Notes under the pieces: generated by a model
What the model saw: the letters and a program-made list of their open reading frames with translations, nothing else
Told to the model about the DNA's origin: nothing
Database searches by the model: none
Shown here: positions 40,084-48,305 of the stretch, in pieces
How the letters are laid out: the number at the start of each line of letters is the position of its first letter
Numbering within the stretch: the first letter of the stretch is position 1
Made by a program: the position numbers and the translations under genes
Assembly (NCBI GenBank): GCA_947486185.1
Contig: CANKTH010000026.1
Span: forward strand, 1 to 48,305
From: Deltaproteobacteria bacterium
GTDB taxonomy: Bacteria; Myxococcota_A; UBA796; SXON01
Direction: 5' to 3'
Length of the DNA: 48,305 bases

Positions 40084-41976
40084 ATGGAAAAGGTCATTGG
40101 TATCGATCTGGGCACCACCAACTCGGTCGTGGCGATCATGGAAGGCGACGCTCCCACCGTGATCATCAATGAGGAAGGCGGGCGGACTACGCCTTCGGTC
40201 GTGGGCTTCAGCAAGGACGATGAGCGGCTCGTGGGTGTGACCGCACGCCGTCAGGCCATCACCAACCCGACCCGCACGGTCTACTCGATCAAGCGCTTCA
40301 TGGGCCAACGGTGGGATGAAGCTGCGAAAGAGGCCACGCGGGTGCCCTACACCATCAGCCGCTCTCCCGAAGGGCAGCCCAAGGTCGACATCGACGGCAA
40401 ACTGTTCTCGGCCCCTGAAGTGTCTGCGATGATCCTTCAGAAGCTCAAGCGCGAAGCGGAGCGGTACCTCGGCCAGCCGGTCACCGCCGCGGTGATCACG
40501 GTGCCCGCATACTTCAACGACGCTCAGCGCCAGGCCACCAAAGATGCGGGCAAGATCGCCGGGCTCGACGTCAAGCGCATCATCAACGAGCCGACGGCCG
40601 CGGCGCTGGCTTACGGCTTCGGGAAGAAGAAGAAGGATCAGACCATCGCGGTCTATGACTTCGGCGGCGGTACCTTCGACATCTCCATCCTCGACGTCGG
40701 CGACAACGTGGTCGAGGTCCGCTCCACCAACGGTGACACCCACCTCGGCGGTGACGACATCGACAACCTCCTGATCGACTGGATGGTGAAGGAATTCAAG
40801 ACCGAGACGGGCATCGACGTCGGCAAGGACAAGATCGCGATCCAGCGACTCAAAGAGGCCGCGGAGAAGGCGAAGATCGAGCTCTCGTCCAGCCAGTCGG
40901 CCACCATCTCGCTGCCCTTCTTGTCGATGGACGCGAGCGGCCCCAAGCACCTCGAACGAACCCTCGCCCGCGCCCGATTCGAGCAGATGATCGAGCCGAC
41001 CGTGGATCGTACCCTCGAGCCCTGCCGTCTTGCGCTCAAGGACGCCAAGATCAAGGCCTCGGAGGTGCATGAGGTGTTGCTGGTGGGCGGGTCGACCCGC
41101 ATCCCGCTCGTGCAGAAGAAGGTGAAGGAGCTCTTCGGTCGCGAGCCCAACCGTTCGGTGAACCCTGACGAGGTGGTCGCGGTCGGCGCTGCGGTGCAGG
41201 GCGGCGTGCTCTCGGGCGACGTCACCGACATGCTCCTCCTCGACGTGACGCCGCTGTCTCTGGGCATCGAGACCCTCGGCGGCGTGATGACCACGCTGAT
41301 CACCCGTAACACCACGATCCCCGCCAGTAAGTCCGAGGTGTTCTCCACCGCGGCCGACGGCCAGACCGCGGTCGATGTCAACGTGTACCAGGGTGAGCGT
41401 CCGCTCGCGAAGGACAACCGCCTCCTCGGTACCTTCCGCCTCGACGGTATCCCGGCGGCGCCCCGGGGCATGCCCCAGGTCGAGGTCTCGTTCGACATCG
41501 ATGCCAACGGCATCCTCAACGTCCGCGCCAAGGACAAGGCAACCGCCCGGGAGCAGCACATCACCATCACGTCGTCCTCGGGCATCTCGAAGGAGGAGAT
41601 CGATCGGCTCGTGCGTGAGGCCGCTGCAAATGAAGGCGACGACAAACAGCGCCGCGCGATCATCGAGGAGCGGAACAAGTTGGACAACCTGGTCTACCAG
41701 GCGAGCAAGACGCTCACCGACAACCGGGACAAGCTGTCGCCCGACCAGGCATCGAACCTGGAGGCGGCGCTCAACAACGCACGTTCCGCGCTCGACTCCG
41801 ACGACGAGGCTCGTCTGAAGGCCGCGTTCGACACCTTGATGCAGGCGAGCATGAAGGCGGGCGAGGCGATCAACGCGGGCGCGGGCGCGGCGGGTGCCGG
41901 TCCGGGGCCGGGGCCGCAGAGCTCGGCGGGTGGCAAGAAAGACGACGTCATCGACGCGGACTTTGAAGAGGCGTAG
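40084..41976 (+). CDS. dnaK: Chaperone DnaK (Hsp70)
   Basis: The 630-aa product has the Hsp70 signatures: [12 protein letters not shown] at the N-terminus, [30 protein letters not shown], the linker [14 protein letters not shown], and a substrate domain ending in a Gly/Ala-rich tail and [16 protein letters not shown] (40074-40078) sits 5 nt before ATG 40084. An intrinsic terminator follows before dnaJ. grpE is not adjacent. Confidence 0.99.
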   Translation: MEKVIGIDLGTTNSVVAIMEGDAPTVIINEEGGRTTPSVVGFSKDDERLVGVTARRQAITNPTRTVYSIKRFMGQRWDEAAKEATRVPYTISRSPEGQPKVDIDGKLFSAPEVSAMILQKLKREAERYLGQPVTAAVITVPAYFNDAQRQATKDAGKIAGLDVKRIINEPTAAALAYGFGKKKKDQTIAVYDFGGGTFDISILDVGDNVVEVRSTNGDTHLGGDDIDNLLIDWMVKEFKTETGIDVGKDKIAIQRLKEAAEKAKIELSSSQSATISLPFLSMDASGPKHLERTLARARFEQMIEPTVDRTLEPCRLALKDAKIKASEVHEVLLVGGSTRIPLVQKKVKELFGREPNRSVNPDEVVAVGAAVQGGVLSGDVTDMLLLDVTPLSLGIETLGGVMTTLITRNTTIPASKSEVFSTAADGQTAVDVNVYQGERPLAKDNRLLGTFRLDGIPAAPRGMPQVEVSFDIDANGILNVRAKDKATAREQHITITSSSGISKEEIDRLVREAAANEGDDKQRRAIIEERNKLDNLVYQASKTLTDNRDKLSPDQASNLEAALNNARSALDSDDEARLKAAFDTLMQASMKAGEAINAGAGAAGAGPGPGPQSSAGGKKDDVIDADFEEA

Positions 41977-42021
41977 GGGGCGGCGCGCTGTCCGGCGCGC
42001 AGCGGCAGGCTGAGCCACGTA

Positions 42022-42056
42022 CCGGGTCGCGGGTCTCCTCGCGGCCCGGCGTTTTT
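42022..42056 (+). terminator. Intrinsic terminator after dnaK
   Basis: CCGGGTCGCG (42022-42031) pairs with CGCGGCCCGG (42040-42049) in a 10-bp stem (one G-U pair) with an 8-nt loop, followed by CGTTTTT (T-run 42052-42056). This is a canonical Rho-independent terminator; some read-through to dnaJ 54 nt later is possible. Confidence 0.75.
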
Positions 42057-42109
42057 GGGTGACCGGTGCCAGGCGCGGACAGGTCGGTGTGTGCGATTCG
42101 GGAGGATAG

Positions 42110-43228
42110 ATGGCGGCCAAACGTGATTTTTATGAAGTACTGAGTGTGGGGCGCGAGGCGTCGGCCGCTGACGTGAAGAAGTCCTTTCGCTCCCTCGCGA
42201 TGAAGTACCACCCAGACAAGAACCCGGGAGACGCCGAGGCTGAGGCGAAGTTCAAGGAGGTCGCGGAGGCGTACGAGGTCCTCTCCGATGACCAGAAGCG
42301 GCAGATGTATGACCGTTATGGCCACGATGGCCTGCGCGGGGCAGGCATGAACTCGGGCTTCCAGTCCACGGACGACGTGTTTGTCCACTTCTCCGACCTC
42401 TTTGGCGATCTTTTCGGCATGGGTGGACGGGGCGGACGGCGGGGCGCGCGCCGTGGCGCGGACCTCGAATACCCATTGACCATCGAGTTCCTCGACGCGG
42501 CCAAGGGGTGCGAGAAGGAGATCCAGGTCCCCAAACACGCGCGTTGTGACGTTTGTAGCGGCTCGGGCGCGGCCGCAGGCAGCTCTCCAGTGAGCTGCAC
42601 CACGTGTCGCGGCGCGGGCGAGGTCATCCAGGCGCAGATGTTCTTGCGCATCCGTACCACATGTCCGAGCTGCGGTGGTCGGGGAAAAGTGGTGCGAGAC
42701 CCCTGTAATTCCTGCGAGGGTTCTGGGCGGGCGCGTATCTCCGAGACGCTGAAGGTGACGATCCCGGCGGGGGTTGACACCGGGATGCAGCTCCGACTCC
42801 ACGGCAAAGGCGACGCGGGCGATGCCGGCGCGCCTCCGGGCGACCTCTACATCACGCTCCAGGTAGCGGAGCACGCCCAGTTCCGGCGCGATGGCCCCAA
42901 CGTCATGAGCACCTTCGCTATGGGCTACGCCCAGGCTTGTCTCGGCGCGGAGGTGATGGTGCCCACCGTGGACGGTGAGGAAAAGATCGTCATTGAACGC
43001 GGAACACCATCGGGCAAGGTGGCGACGCTTCGCGGCCGCGGTCTCCCCGTGCTCAACGGGCGCGGACGCGGAGATCACTACGTTCAACTTGTCGTTGCGG
43101 TGCCGACAACGCTGGCACCCAAGGAGGAAGAGCTGGTTCGCCAGCTCGCCGGACTCCAGGACAGCAAGGTCAAGGAGCGCGGCATCCTCGATGAGATCTG
43201 GGAGAAGATCAAACCTTCGGCACCGTGA
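42110..43228 (+). CDS. dnaJ: Chaperone DnaJ (Hsp40)
   Basis: The 372-aa type I DnaJ: J domain with HPD (His34-Pro35-Asp36), a Gly/Arg-rich linker ([14 protein letters not shown]), four zinc-finger CxxCxGxG repeats ([32 protein letters not shown]), and a C-terminal substrate domain. It stimulates the DnaK ATPase. GGGAGGATAG precedes ATG 42110. Its stop TGA overlaps a GTG of the MoxR reading frame. Confidence 0.97.
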   Translation: MAAKRDFYEVLSVGREASAADVKKSFRSLAMKYHPDKNPGDAEAEAKFKEVAEAYEVLSDDQKRQMYDRYGHDGLRGAGMNSGFQSTDDVFVHFSDLFGDLFGMGGRGGRRGARRGADLEYPLTIEFLDAAKGCEKEIQVPKHARCDVCSGSGAAAGSSPVSCTTCRGAGEVIQAQMFLRIRTTCPSCGGRGKVVRDPCNSCEGSGRARISETLKVTIPAGVDTGMQLRLHGKGDAGDAGAPPGDLYITLQVAEHAQFRRDGPNVMSTFAMGYAQACLGAEVMVPTVDGEEKIVIERGTPSGKVATLRGRGLPVLNGRGRGDHYVQLVVAVPTTLAPKEEELVRQLAGLQDSKVKERGILDEIWEKIKPSAP

Positions 43229-43248
43229 GGGCCGATCGGGAGCTGGAG

Positions 43249-44235
<987 letters not shown>

Positions 44236-44268
44236 AACCGGTGTTCATGACGGAGGTGGTGTAGGGCG

Positions 44269-45126
44269 ATGCTGACCGTCGAGGAGATCCGACAGATCCG
44301 ACGTCTGCACGTGCAGGCGGGTCGGCGGGTCGACAGCCTGCTGGGGGGGGAGTACCGCTCGGCCTTCAAGGGCTCCGGGATGGAGTTCGAAGAGGTCCGT
44401 CAGTACGTGCCGGGCGACGATGTTCGGCGTATCGACTGGAACGTCACGGCGCGATCGGAGGAGCCATGGATCAAGCTCTTCCGTGAGGAGCGAGAGCTCA
44501 CCTTGCTGCTGGTGCTGGATGTGAGCGGATCCATGCGCTTCGGCTCCGGTGGCCGGGACGGGCGCACTGACAAGCGGCTCCAGCTGTCACGGCTGGCCGG
44601 CGGCTTGGCTTACGCGGCGCTCCGGTCCCACGATCGGGTTGGGCTCGTGAGCTTCTCGGACCGCGTGGAGCGCGTTGTGCCCCCCCGGAAGAGCCGCGGT
44701 CATGGCTGGGCGGTGATCCGGGCCACCTTCGAGACCGCATCCGAGGGTCATCGTACCGATCTCGCGCAGGCGCTGGGTCTGGCCAACCGCCTCCTCAAGC
44801 GGCGGGCCGTGGTGGTCATCCTCTCGGATTTTATCAATCCTACGCCGTTTTCCCGGCCACTCGCTGCGCTGGTGCGGCGGCACCGGGTCCACGCACTCTT
44901 GGTCCATGATCCCCGTGAGGCGGCGATGCCCGATCTCGGGCTCCTGTCGGTGGAGGACGCGGAGACCGGCGCGACGCTCACGGTGGATACCGGGAAGCTC
45001 TCCAGCTCCATGCCCGTGTCCGCACGGGTGGAGGAGCTGCGGCGGGTAGGGGTCCGCACGACATCCGTCTCCACGGACGAGGACGCTTTTCTTCGGCTCC
45101 ACCTCCATTTTCGGGGCGGGAGGTGA
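44269..45126 (+). CDS. DUF58 domain protein (VWA-like)
   Basis: The 285-aa product has the DUF58 signature GEYRSAFKGSGMEFEEVRQYVPGDDVRRIDWNVTAR (residues 27-62) and a VWA-type MIDAS D84-x-S-x-S88 (LDVSGSM). Such proteins sit next to MoxR ATPases in aerotolerance (Bat) operons and are thought to be its clients. SD GGAGG sits upstream. The stop overlaps the GTG of the next gene (GTGA). Confidence 0.93.
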   Translation: MLTVEEIRQIRRLHVQAGRRVDSLLGGEYRSAFKGSGMEFEEVRQYVPGDDVRRIDWNVTARSEEPWIKLFREERELTLLLVLDVSGSMRFGSGGRDGRTDKRLQLSRLAGGLAYAALRSHDRVGLVSFSDRVERVVPPRKSRGHGWAVIRATFETASEGHRTDLAQALGLANRLLKRRAVVVILSDFINPTPFSRPLAALVRRHRVHALLVHDPREAAMPDLGLLSVEDAETGATLTVDTGKLSSSMPVSARVEELRRVGVRTTSVSTDEDAFLRLHLHFRGGR

Positions 45127-45905
45127 ACGTGCACACCCGGCTCGCGCTCGTGGTGTTGCTCGCCGGTTGTGAGCCCGAGCTGCCGCCTGCACCTGCGGCT
45201 GCTTCGGTGTGGGTTGAGGAGGCGGCGGTCGCGAGCGGCGCCGGTGTTCGGGTCCACACCCCCGCCGGAGCGGAGGCCCCCGTCGCCGAGGGGCTCAGTT
45301 TCGAGCAGGTGGCGACCGATGAGCTGGGCGCGCCGACCTGGCTTGGAACAGGTGAAGATGGATCCTACATCATCGCGGCGGGAGGCACGACGCTCTACGT
45401 CGATATCGGGGTGAAGGGGCCGGGCGGCAAGATGGCGGATCTTCAGGCCCCGCCGCCAGCGCCGGAGCCCTGGTGGCCCATTCTGCTCGCGGGTGCGGTC
45501 GGGGGTGCGGTGATCGCCGCGCTGACGTTGGCCGCCTGGCGGCGATATCGGCCGGTCCCACCGTCCGCTCCGACGGAGCCGTCCGACCGCGTCGCGCGCC
45601 GCGAGTGGGCAGCGGTTCGGGCCCGCGCTGAATTGAGCCCCGAAGAGATGGCCGTCGCGCTGTCCACGGTCTACCGGCGTTACCTGGACGCGACGCACTC
45701 CTGGCAGGCGACGTCGCGTACCACGAGGGAGATCCTCGATAACCTGGCTGATGAGCTCCTGGCCGCGGATCTCGAGCGGGCCGCCCGCCTCCTCCGCGCG
45801 ATGGATCTCATCAAGTTCGCCGGACGCGAGGCCCACGCCGAGCTGTTCATAACCTTCGATCAGGATTTTGACGCGCTTGTGCGCCCGCGGGTGCTCGGTG
45901 CTTGA
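45123..45905 (+). CDS. Lipoprotein with membrane helix, DUF4381-like position
   Basis: The 260-aa product starts VNVHTRLALVVLLAGC (lipobox LAGC, Cys16; GTG start). A periplasmic domain follows, then a membrane helix (about 118-140, PWWPILLAGAVGGAVIAALTLAAW), then a helical cytoplasmic-like tail (ELSPEEMAVALSTVYRRYLDATHSW). In Bat operons a DUF4381-type protein sits between DUF58 and VWA genes; the topology and position fit that role, but no exact family was confirmed. Overlaps the VWA gene by 8 nt. Confidence 0.72.
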   Translation: MNVHTRLALVVLLAGCEPELPPAPAAASVWVEEAAVASGAGVRVHTPAGAEAPVAEGLSFEQVATDELGAPTWLGTGEDGSYIIAAGGTTLYVDIGVKGPGGKMADLQAPPPAPEPWWPILLAGAVGGAVIAALTLAAWRRYRPVPPSAPTEPSDRVARREWAAVRARAELSPEEMAVALSTVYRRYLDATHSWQATSRTTREILDNLADELLAADLERAARLLRAMDLIKFAGREAHAELFITFDQDFDALVRPRVLGA

Positions 45906-46860
45906 GTGGGCCGCCCCGGGATGGTTTTTCCTTGCCCCGTTGGCGCTCCTGCCGTGGGCAGCGTGGTGGCGTCCCCACTCGCTGCGGTTCTCCGCTTTGG
46001 CCGTAGTCAAAGTGGGCTGGTCGTGGCGCCGGGTGGCCGCGGTATTGGTGCCGGTGATCGAGAGTCTGGTCCTGATCCTCCTCGTGGTGGCGATGGCGCG
46101 GCCGCAGCAGGTGTTGCGCGAGACCCAGCGTGAGAGCGAGGGGATCGACATCATGCTCGCGCTCGACACCAGCGGTTCGATGAAGGCCGAAGACATGGGG
46201 AGCATGGGCGCGAACCTGTCGAGGTTGGACGCTGCAAAGGCGGTGGTCACCAACTTCGTCGCCGGCCGGCCGGACGATCGCCTGGGGCTGGTCGTGTTCG
46301 GTGAGGAGGCCTTCGTGCAGGTGCCGCTCACCCTGGATCATCAAGGTATGCGTAGCTTGATCCAGGGTGTGTTCTCGGGAATGGCGGGTGAGAACCGGAC
46401 CGCGGTAGGAACTGCGATCGCGATCGCCACCAAGCGGCTCAAGGACCTGAACGCCCCGTCCAAGGTGGTGATCCTGGTGACCGACGGCCGCTCCAACGCG
46501 GGCGTGGTCGATCCACTCCAGGCTGCCGAAGCGGCAGCCGCGCTCGGCGTGCGGGTATACACCGTGGGGGTGGGCGGAGGCCGGTCGGGGGTCTTGGGGC
46601 TCTTCGGCGGCGGCGCAGACGTGGACGAAAAAACGCTCACCGCGGTCGCCAACCTGACGGGAGGCCGGTACTTCCGCGCCGCCGACGCCGGTACGCTCGC
46701 GAAGGTGTACGGCGAGATTGATCAACTCGAGAAGAGCACCGCGCGGGTCAAGGAGTTTGTACACCGGGACGAGCTCTATGATCGCGCGCTCATTCCGGCG
46801 ATATTCCTGGCCTTTGCCCAGGTGGCCCTGGGCTGGGTCCTGCTCCGGAGGCTGCCTTGA
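45898..46860 (+). CDS. VWA domain protein, BatA-like
   Basis: The 320-aa product has two membrane helices near the N-terminus (FFLAPLALLPWAAWW; VLVPVIESLVLILLVVAMA) and a VWA domain with MIDAS D90-x-S92-x-S94 (LALDTSGSM), TDGRSNAG, and a C-terminal helix (ALIPAIFLAFAQVALGWVLL). BatA-type proteins act in the envelope of bacteria with MoxR/DUF58. GTG 45898 fits the N-terminus; the longer frame is unlikely. The stop overlaps the TTG of the next gene (TTGA). Confidence 0.85.
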   Translation: MLEWAAPGWFFLAPLALLPWAAWWRPHSLRFSALAVVKVGWSWRRVAAVLVPVIESLVLILLVVAMARPQQVLRETQRESEGIDIMLALDTSGSMKAEDMGSMGANLSRLDAAKAVVTNFVAGRPDDRLGLVVFGEEAFVQVPLTLDHQGMRSLIQGVFSGMAGENRTAVGTAIAIATKRLKDLNAPSKVVILVTDGRSNAGVVDPLQAAEAAAALGVRVYTVGVGGGRSGVLGLFGGGADVDEKTLTAVANLTGGRYFRAADAGTLAKVYGEIDQLEKSTARVKEFVHRDELYDRALIPAIFLAFAQVALGWVLLRRLP

Positions 46861-48305
46861 CCTGGGCCTGGCCTGAGCGCCTGCTGTGGCTGGTGGCGCT
46901 CCTCCCGCTGACTGGACTCCTCGTCTGGGCGCTGCGGCGGCGTGCGCGTGATCTCCACCGGCTCGTAGCCGCCGGGGTCTTCGCGTCGCTCGTGTCTCCG
47001 GGGGTGGGGACGATTCGTGTGGTTCAAGCCGCGTGTATCACGCTTGGGGTCGCGCTTTCGCTGCTCGCGGTCGCGGGGCCACGTCTGGGCTTCGATTGGC
47101 AACAACGGAAGTCGCAGGGGGTGTCCATCGTGGCCGTGCTGGACGTGTCACGCAGCATGGACGCGGCTGACGAGTCGCCGAGCCGGCTCGACCGGGCTCG
47201 GCGGGAGCTGGAGGATCTTGCAGGGCTTCTCCGCGGGGACGCCATCGGGCTGGTGATCTTTGCTGCGGGCGCCTACGCGCGTATACCGCTCACCGTGGAT
47301 CTCGACACTTTTGTGTGGGCGGTTCGAGACAGCAGCGCCGAGACCATCACGGCCCAGGGCACCTCGCTCGCGAGCGCGATCCAACTCGGCACCGGGATGC
47401 TCTCCGCAGCGGAGGGCACGGGCAAGGCGATGATCATCGTCTCCGACGGCGAAGGACATGACAAAGACCCCGTCTTGGATGAAGCGGTTCAGGCCGCGGT
47501 TGCCGCGGGGGTGCGGATCTACACGCTCGGCATCGGCACGCCGGACGGCGCGCCGATCCCGCTCGGTAGTGGCGGCGGATTCAAGAAGGACAACCAGGGT
47601 AACGTAGTTGTCACCCGGCTCAATGAGTCCGCGCTCTCCGACCTCGCCGCGGCGACGGGCGGGGCGTACGTACGCGCGGTGCCGTCGCTCGATGACGTTC
47701 GCGCGCTCTACGAGGGAGAGATACGTACGAAGCTCGAGGCGTCCGAACGAGGAATGTTGCGCGACAAGGTGTGGCGGGAGTACTACCAGATTCCCCTCGG
47801 CCTCGCGCTGCTCCTGTTTTGTTTCCAGTCGGCGCTGGGCGTCCGGTGGCGGCGCGTCGGTACGGGCGCGGCGCTCCTGCTGGCGGTGGGTCTGCTCACC
47901 CCGGGGCTCGCCTGGGCGGGCGCGCGCGAAGACGGGCTTGGCGCCTACCGTAACCAGAAGTGGCAAGAAGCGATCGCGCCGCTGGCGCAAGCCGCGTTGG
48001 AGCGGCCGGCGGACATGGAGGTGGCGCGCGCGCTGGCCGAGGCGCTGTACCGTGAGGGCCATTTTCGTGAAGCTGAACAGGCCTTCGGGCGGCTCGCCGC
48101 GTCGGCCCAGGACCAGGGTGCACAGGCGATCGACACCTTCAACGCAGGGAACGCGGCCTATCGAGCGGGCCGGCTGGACGACGCGCTGCTCCGGTACCAG
48201 GAGGCACTGAAGCAGAACCCCGAACTCGAGCCGGCGCGCAAGAATGCTGAGGCCGTGGCGAAGGAGATCGAGCTCCGGAAGAATCCACCTCCGCCCGAGG
48301 AGGGG
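46857..48305 (+). CDS. VWA-TPR fusion, BatB/BatC-like (3' end missing)
   Basis: The frame is open from TTG 46857 to the window end (483 codons, no stop). TTG has GGAGG (46847-46851) 5 nt upstream and overlaps the previous stop (TTGA). N-terminal helix pair (10-28, 55-75), VWA with MIDAS D96-x-S-x-S100 (LDVSRSM), VSDGEGHDKDP, a helix near 310-330, then from about residue 357 a TPR-like region (YRNQKWQEAIAPLAQAALE, NAGNAAYRAGRLDDALLRYQEALKQNPELEPA). Separate batB and batC genes are usual in Bat operons; here they appear fused. Confidence 0.85.
   Translation, partial: MTWAWPERLLWLVALLPLTGLLVWALRRRARDLHRLVAAGVFASLVSPGVGTIRVVQAACITLGVALSLLAVAGPRLGFDWQQRKSQGVSIVAVLDVSRSMDAADESPSRLDRARRELEDLAGLLRGDAIGLVIFAAGAYARIPLTVDLDTFVWAVRDSSAETITAQGTSLASAIQLGTGMLSAAEGTGKAMIIVSDGEGHDKDPVLDEAVQAAVAAGVRIYTLGIGTPDGAPIPLGSGGGFKKDNQGNVVVTRLNESALSDLAAATGGAYVRAVPSLDDVRALYEGEIRTKLEASERGMLRDKVWREYYQIPLGLALLLFCFQSALGVRWRRVGTGAALLLAVGLLTPGLAWAGAREDGLGAYRNQKWQEAIAPLAQAALERPADMEVARALAEALYREGHFREAEQAFGRLAASAQDQGAQAIDTFNAGNAAYRAGRLDDALLRYQEALKQNPELEPARKNAEAVAKEIELRKNPPPPEEG

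Noticed and set aside
40039..42120. A 693-codon minus-strand frame opposite dnaK
   Set aside because: It mirrors the dnaK coding strand, has composition typical of antisense GC-rich frames (Arg, His, Asp, Val), and dnaK is certain.

Overview
The window is high-GC, densely coded bacterial chromosome with short gaps, many 1-8 nt stop/start overlaps (ATGA, GTGA, TTGA, TGATG) and frequent GTG/TTG starts. It encodes at least ten predicted lipoproteins, several rich in Asp/Ser/Thr/Gly. It also has a kinase-like/sulfatase-modifying-factor fusion, an exported caspase-like protein, an Ig-like (ASH-type) lipoprotein, an FG-GAP lipoprotein and a multi-haem-style CxxxxCH lipoprotein. Together these suggest a Gram-negative deltaproteobacterial lineage such as Myxococcota or Bradymonadota. 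That placement is inference; no rRNA or tRNA gene was seen to fix it.

Layout, left to right. Positions 2-2049 hold the 3' part of a class A penicillin-binding protein and a coupled cysteine-rich lipoprotein; a convergent HU gene follows. Positions 2880-14704 form a long plus-strand run: two envelope proteins, a nucleobase salvage group (UPRT-like, HPRT, RidA), RNase D, an archaeal/eukaryotic-type prolyl-tRNA synthetase, a lipoprotein, a UbiB-family kinase-like protein, and a membrane pseudokinase fused to an FGE/SUMF-type domain. After a minus-strand lipase-like gene comes a lipoprotein-purM-purN unit. Next are two tandem phage-spike-like (gpV/VgrG OB-fold) genes behind a clear sigma70-type promoter.

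Positions 19330-22909 are a coupled minus-strand set (FG-GAP lipoprotein, TrmA/RlmD-type methyltransferase with an unusual C-terminus, CxxxxCH lipoprotein), divergent from glgC. Two small exported proteins (minus) are followed by hutI, tatA and an internally duplicated polytopic membrane protein (plus), a helical-repeat protein (minus) and a lipoprotein (plus).

Positions 29390-39286 are a long co-oriented minus-strand stretch: groES, groEL, a hairpin, enoyl-CoA hydratase, lnt, an ECF sigma factor, its probable membrane anti-sigma partner, an exported caspase-like protease with a C-terminal barrel-like region, an ASH-domain lipoprotein, an RluA-type pseudouridine synthase and a single-domain response regulator. 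It ends at a terminator-like hairpin with a U-rich tail. Across an apparently non-coding 0.8-kb gap lie dnaK, an intrinsic terminator and dnaJ on the plus strand. They are followed by a Bat/MoxR aerotolerance-type operon: MoxR AAA+ ATPase, DUF58, a lipoprotein with a membrane anchor, a VWA protein, and a VWA-TPR fusion running off the window.

The most unusual items are the sigma/anti-sigma/caspase-barrel cassette, the pseudokinase-FGE fusion preceded by a strong-SD three-codon minigene, the orphan spike-like gene pair under a palindrome-overlapped promoter, a predicted leaderless lipoprotein gene, and the methyltransferase carrying what looks like a decayed pseudouridine-synthase domain. All functional assignments are from reading motifs; no database search was run.
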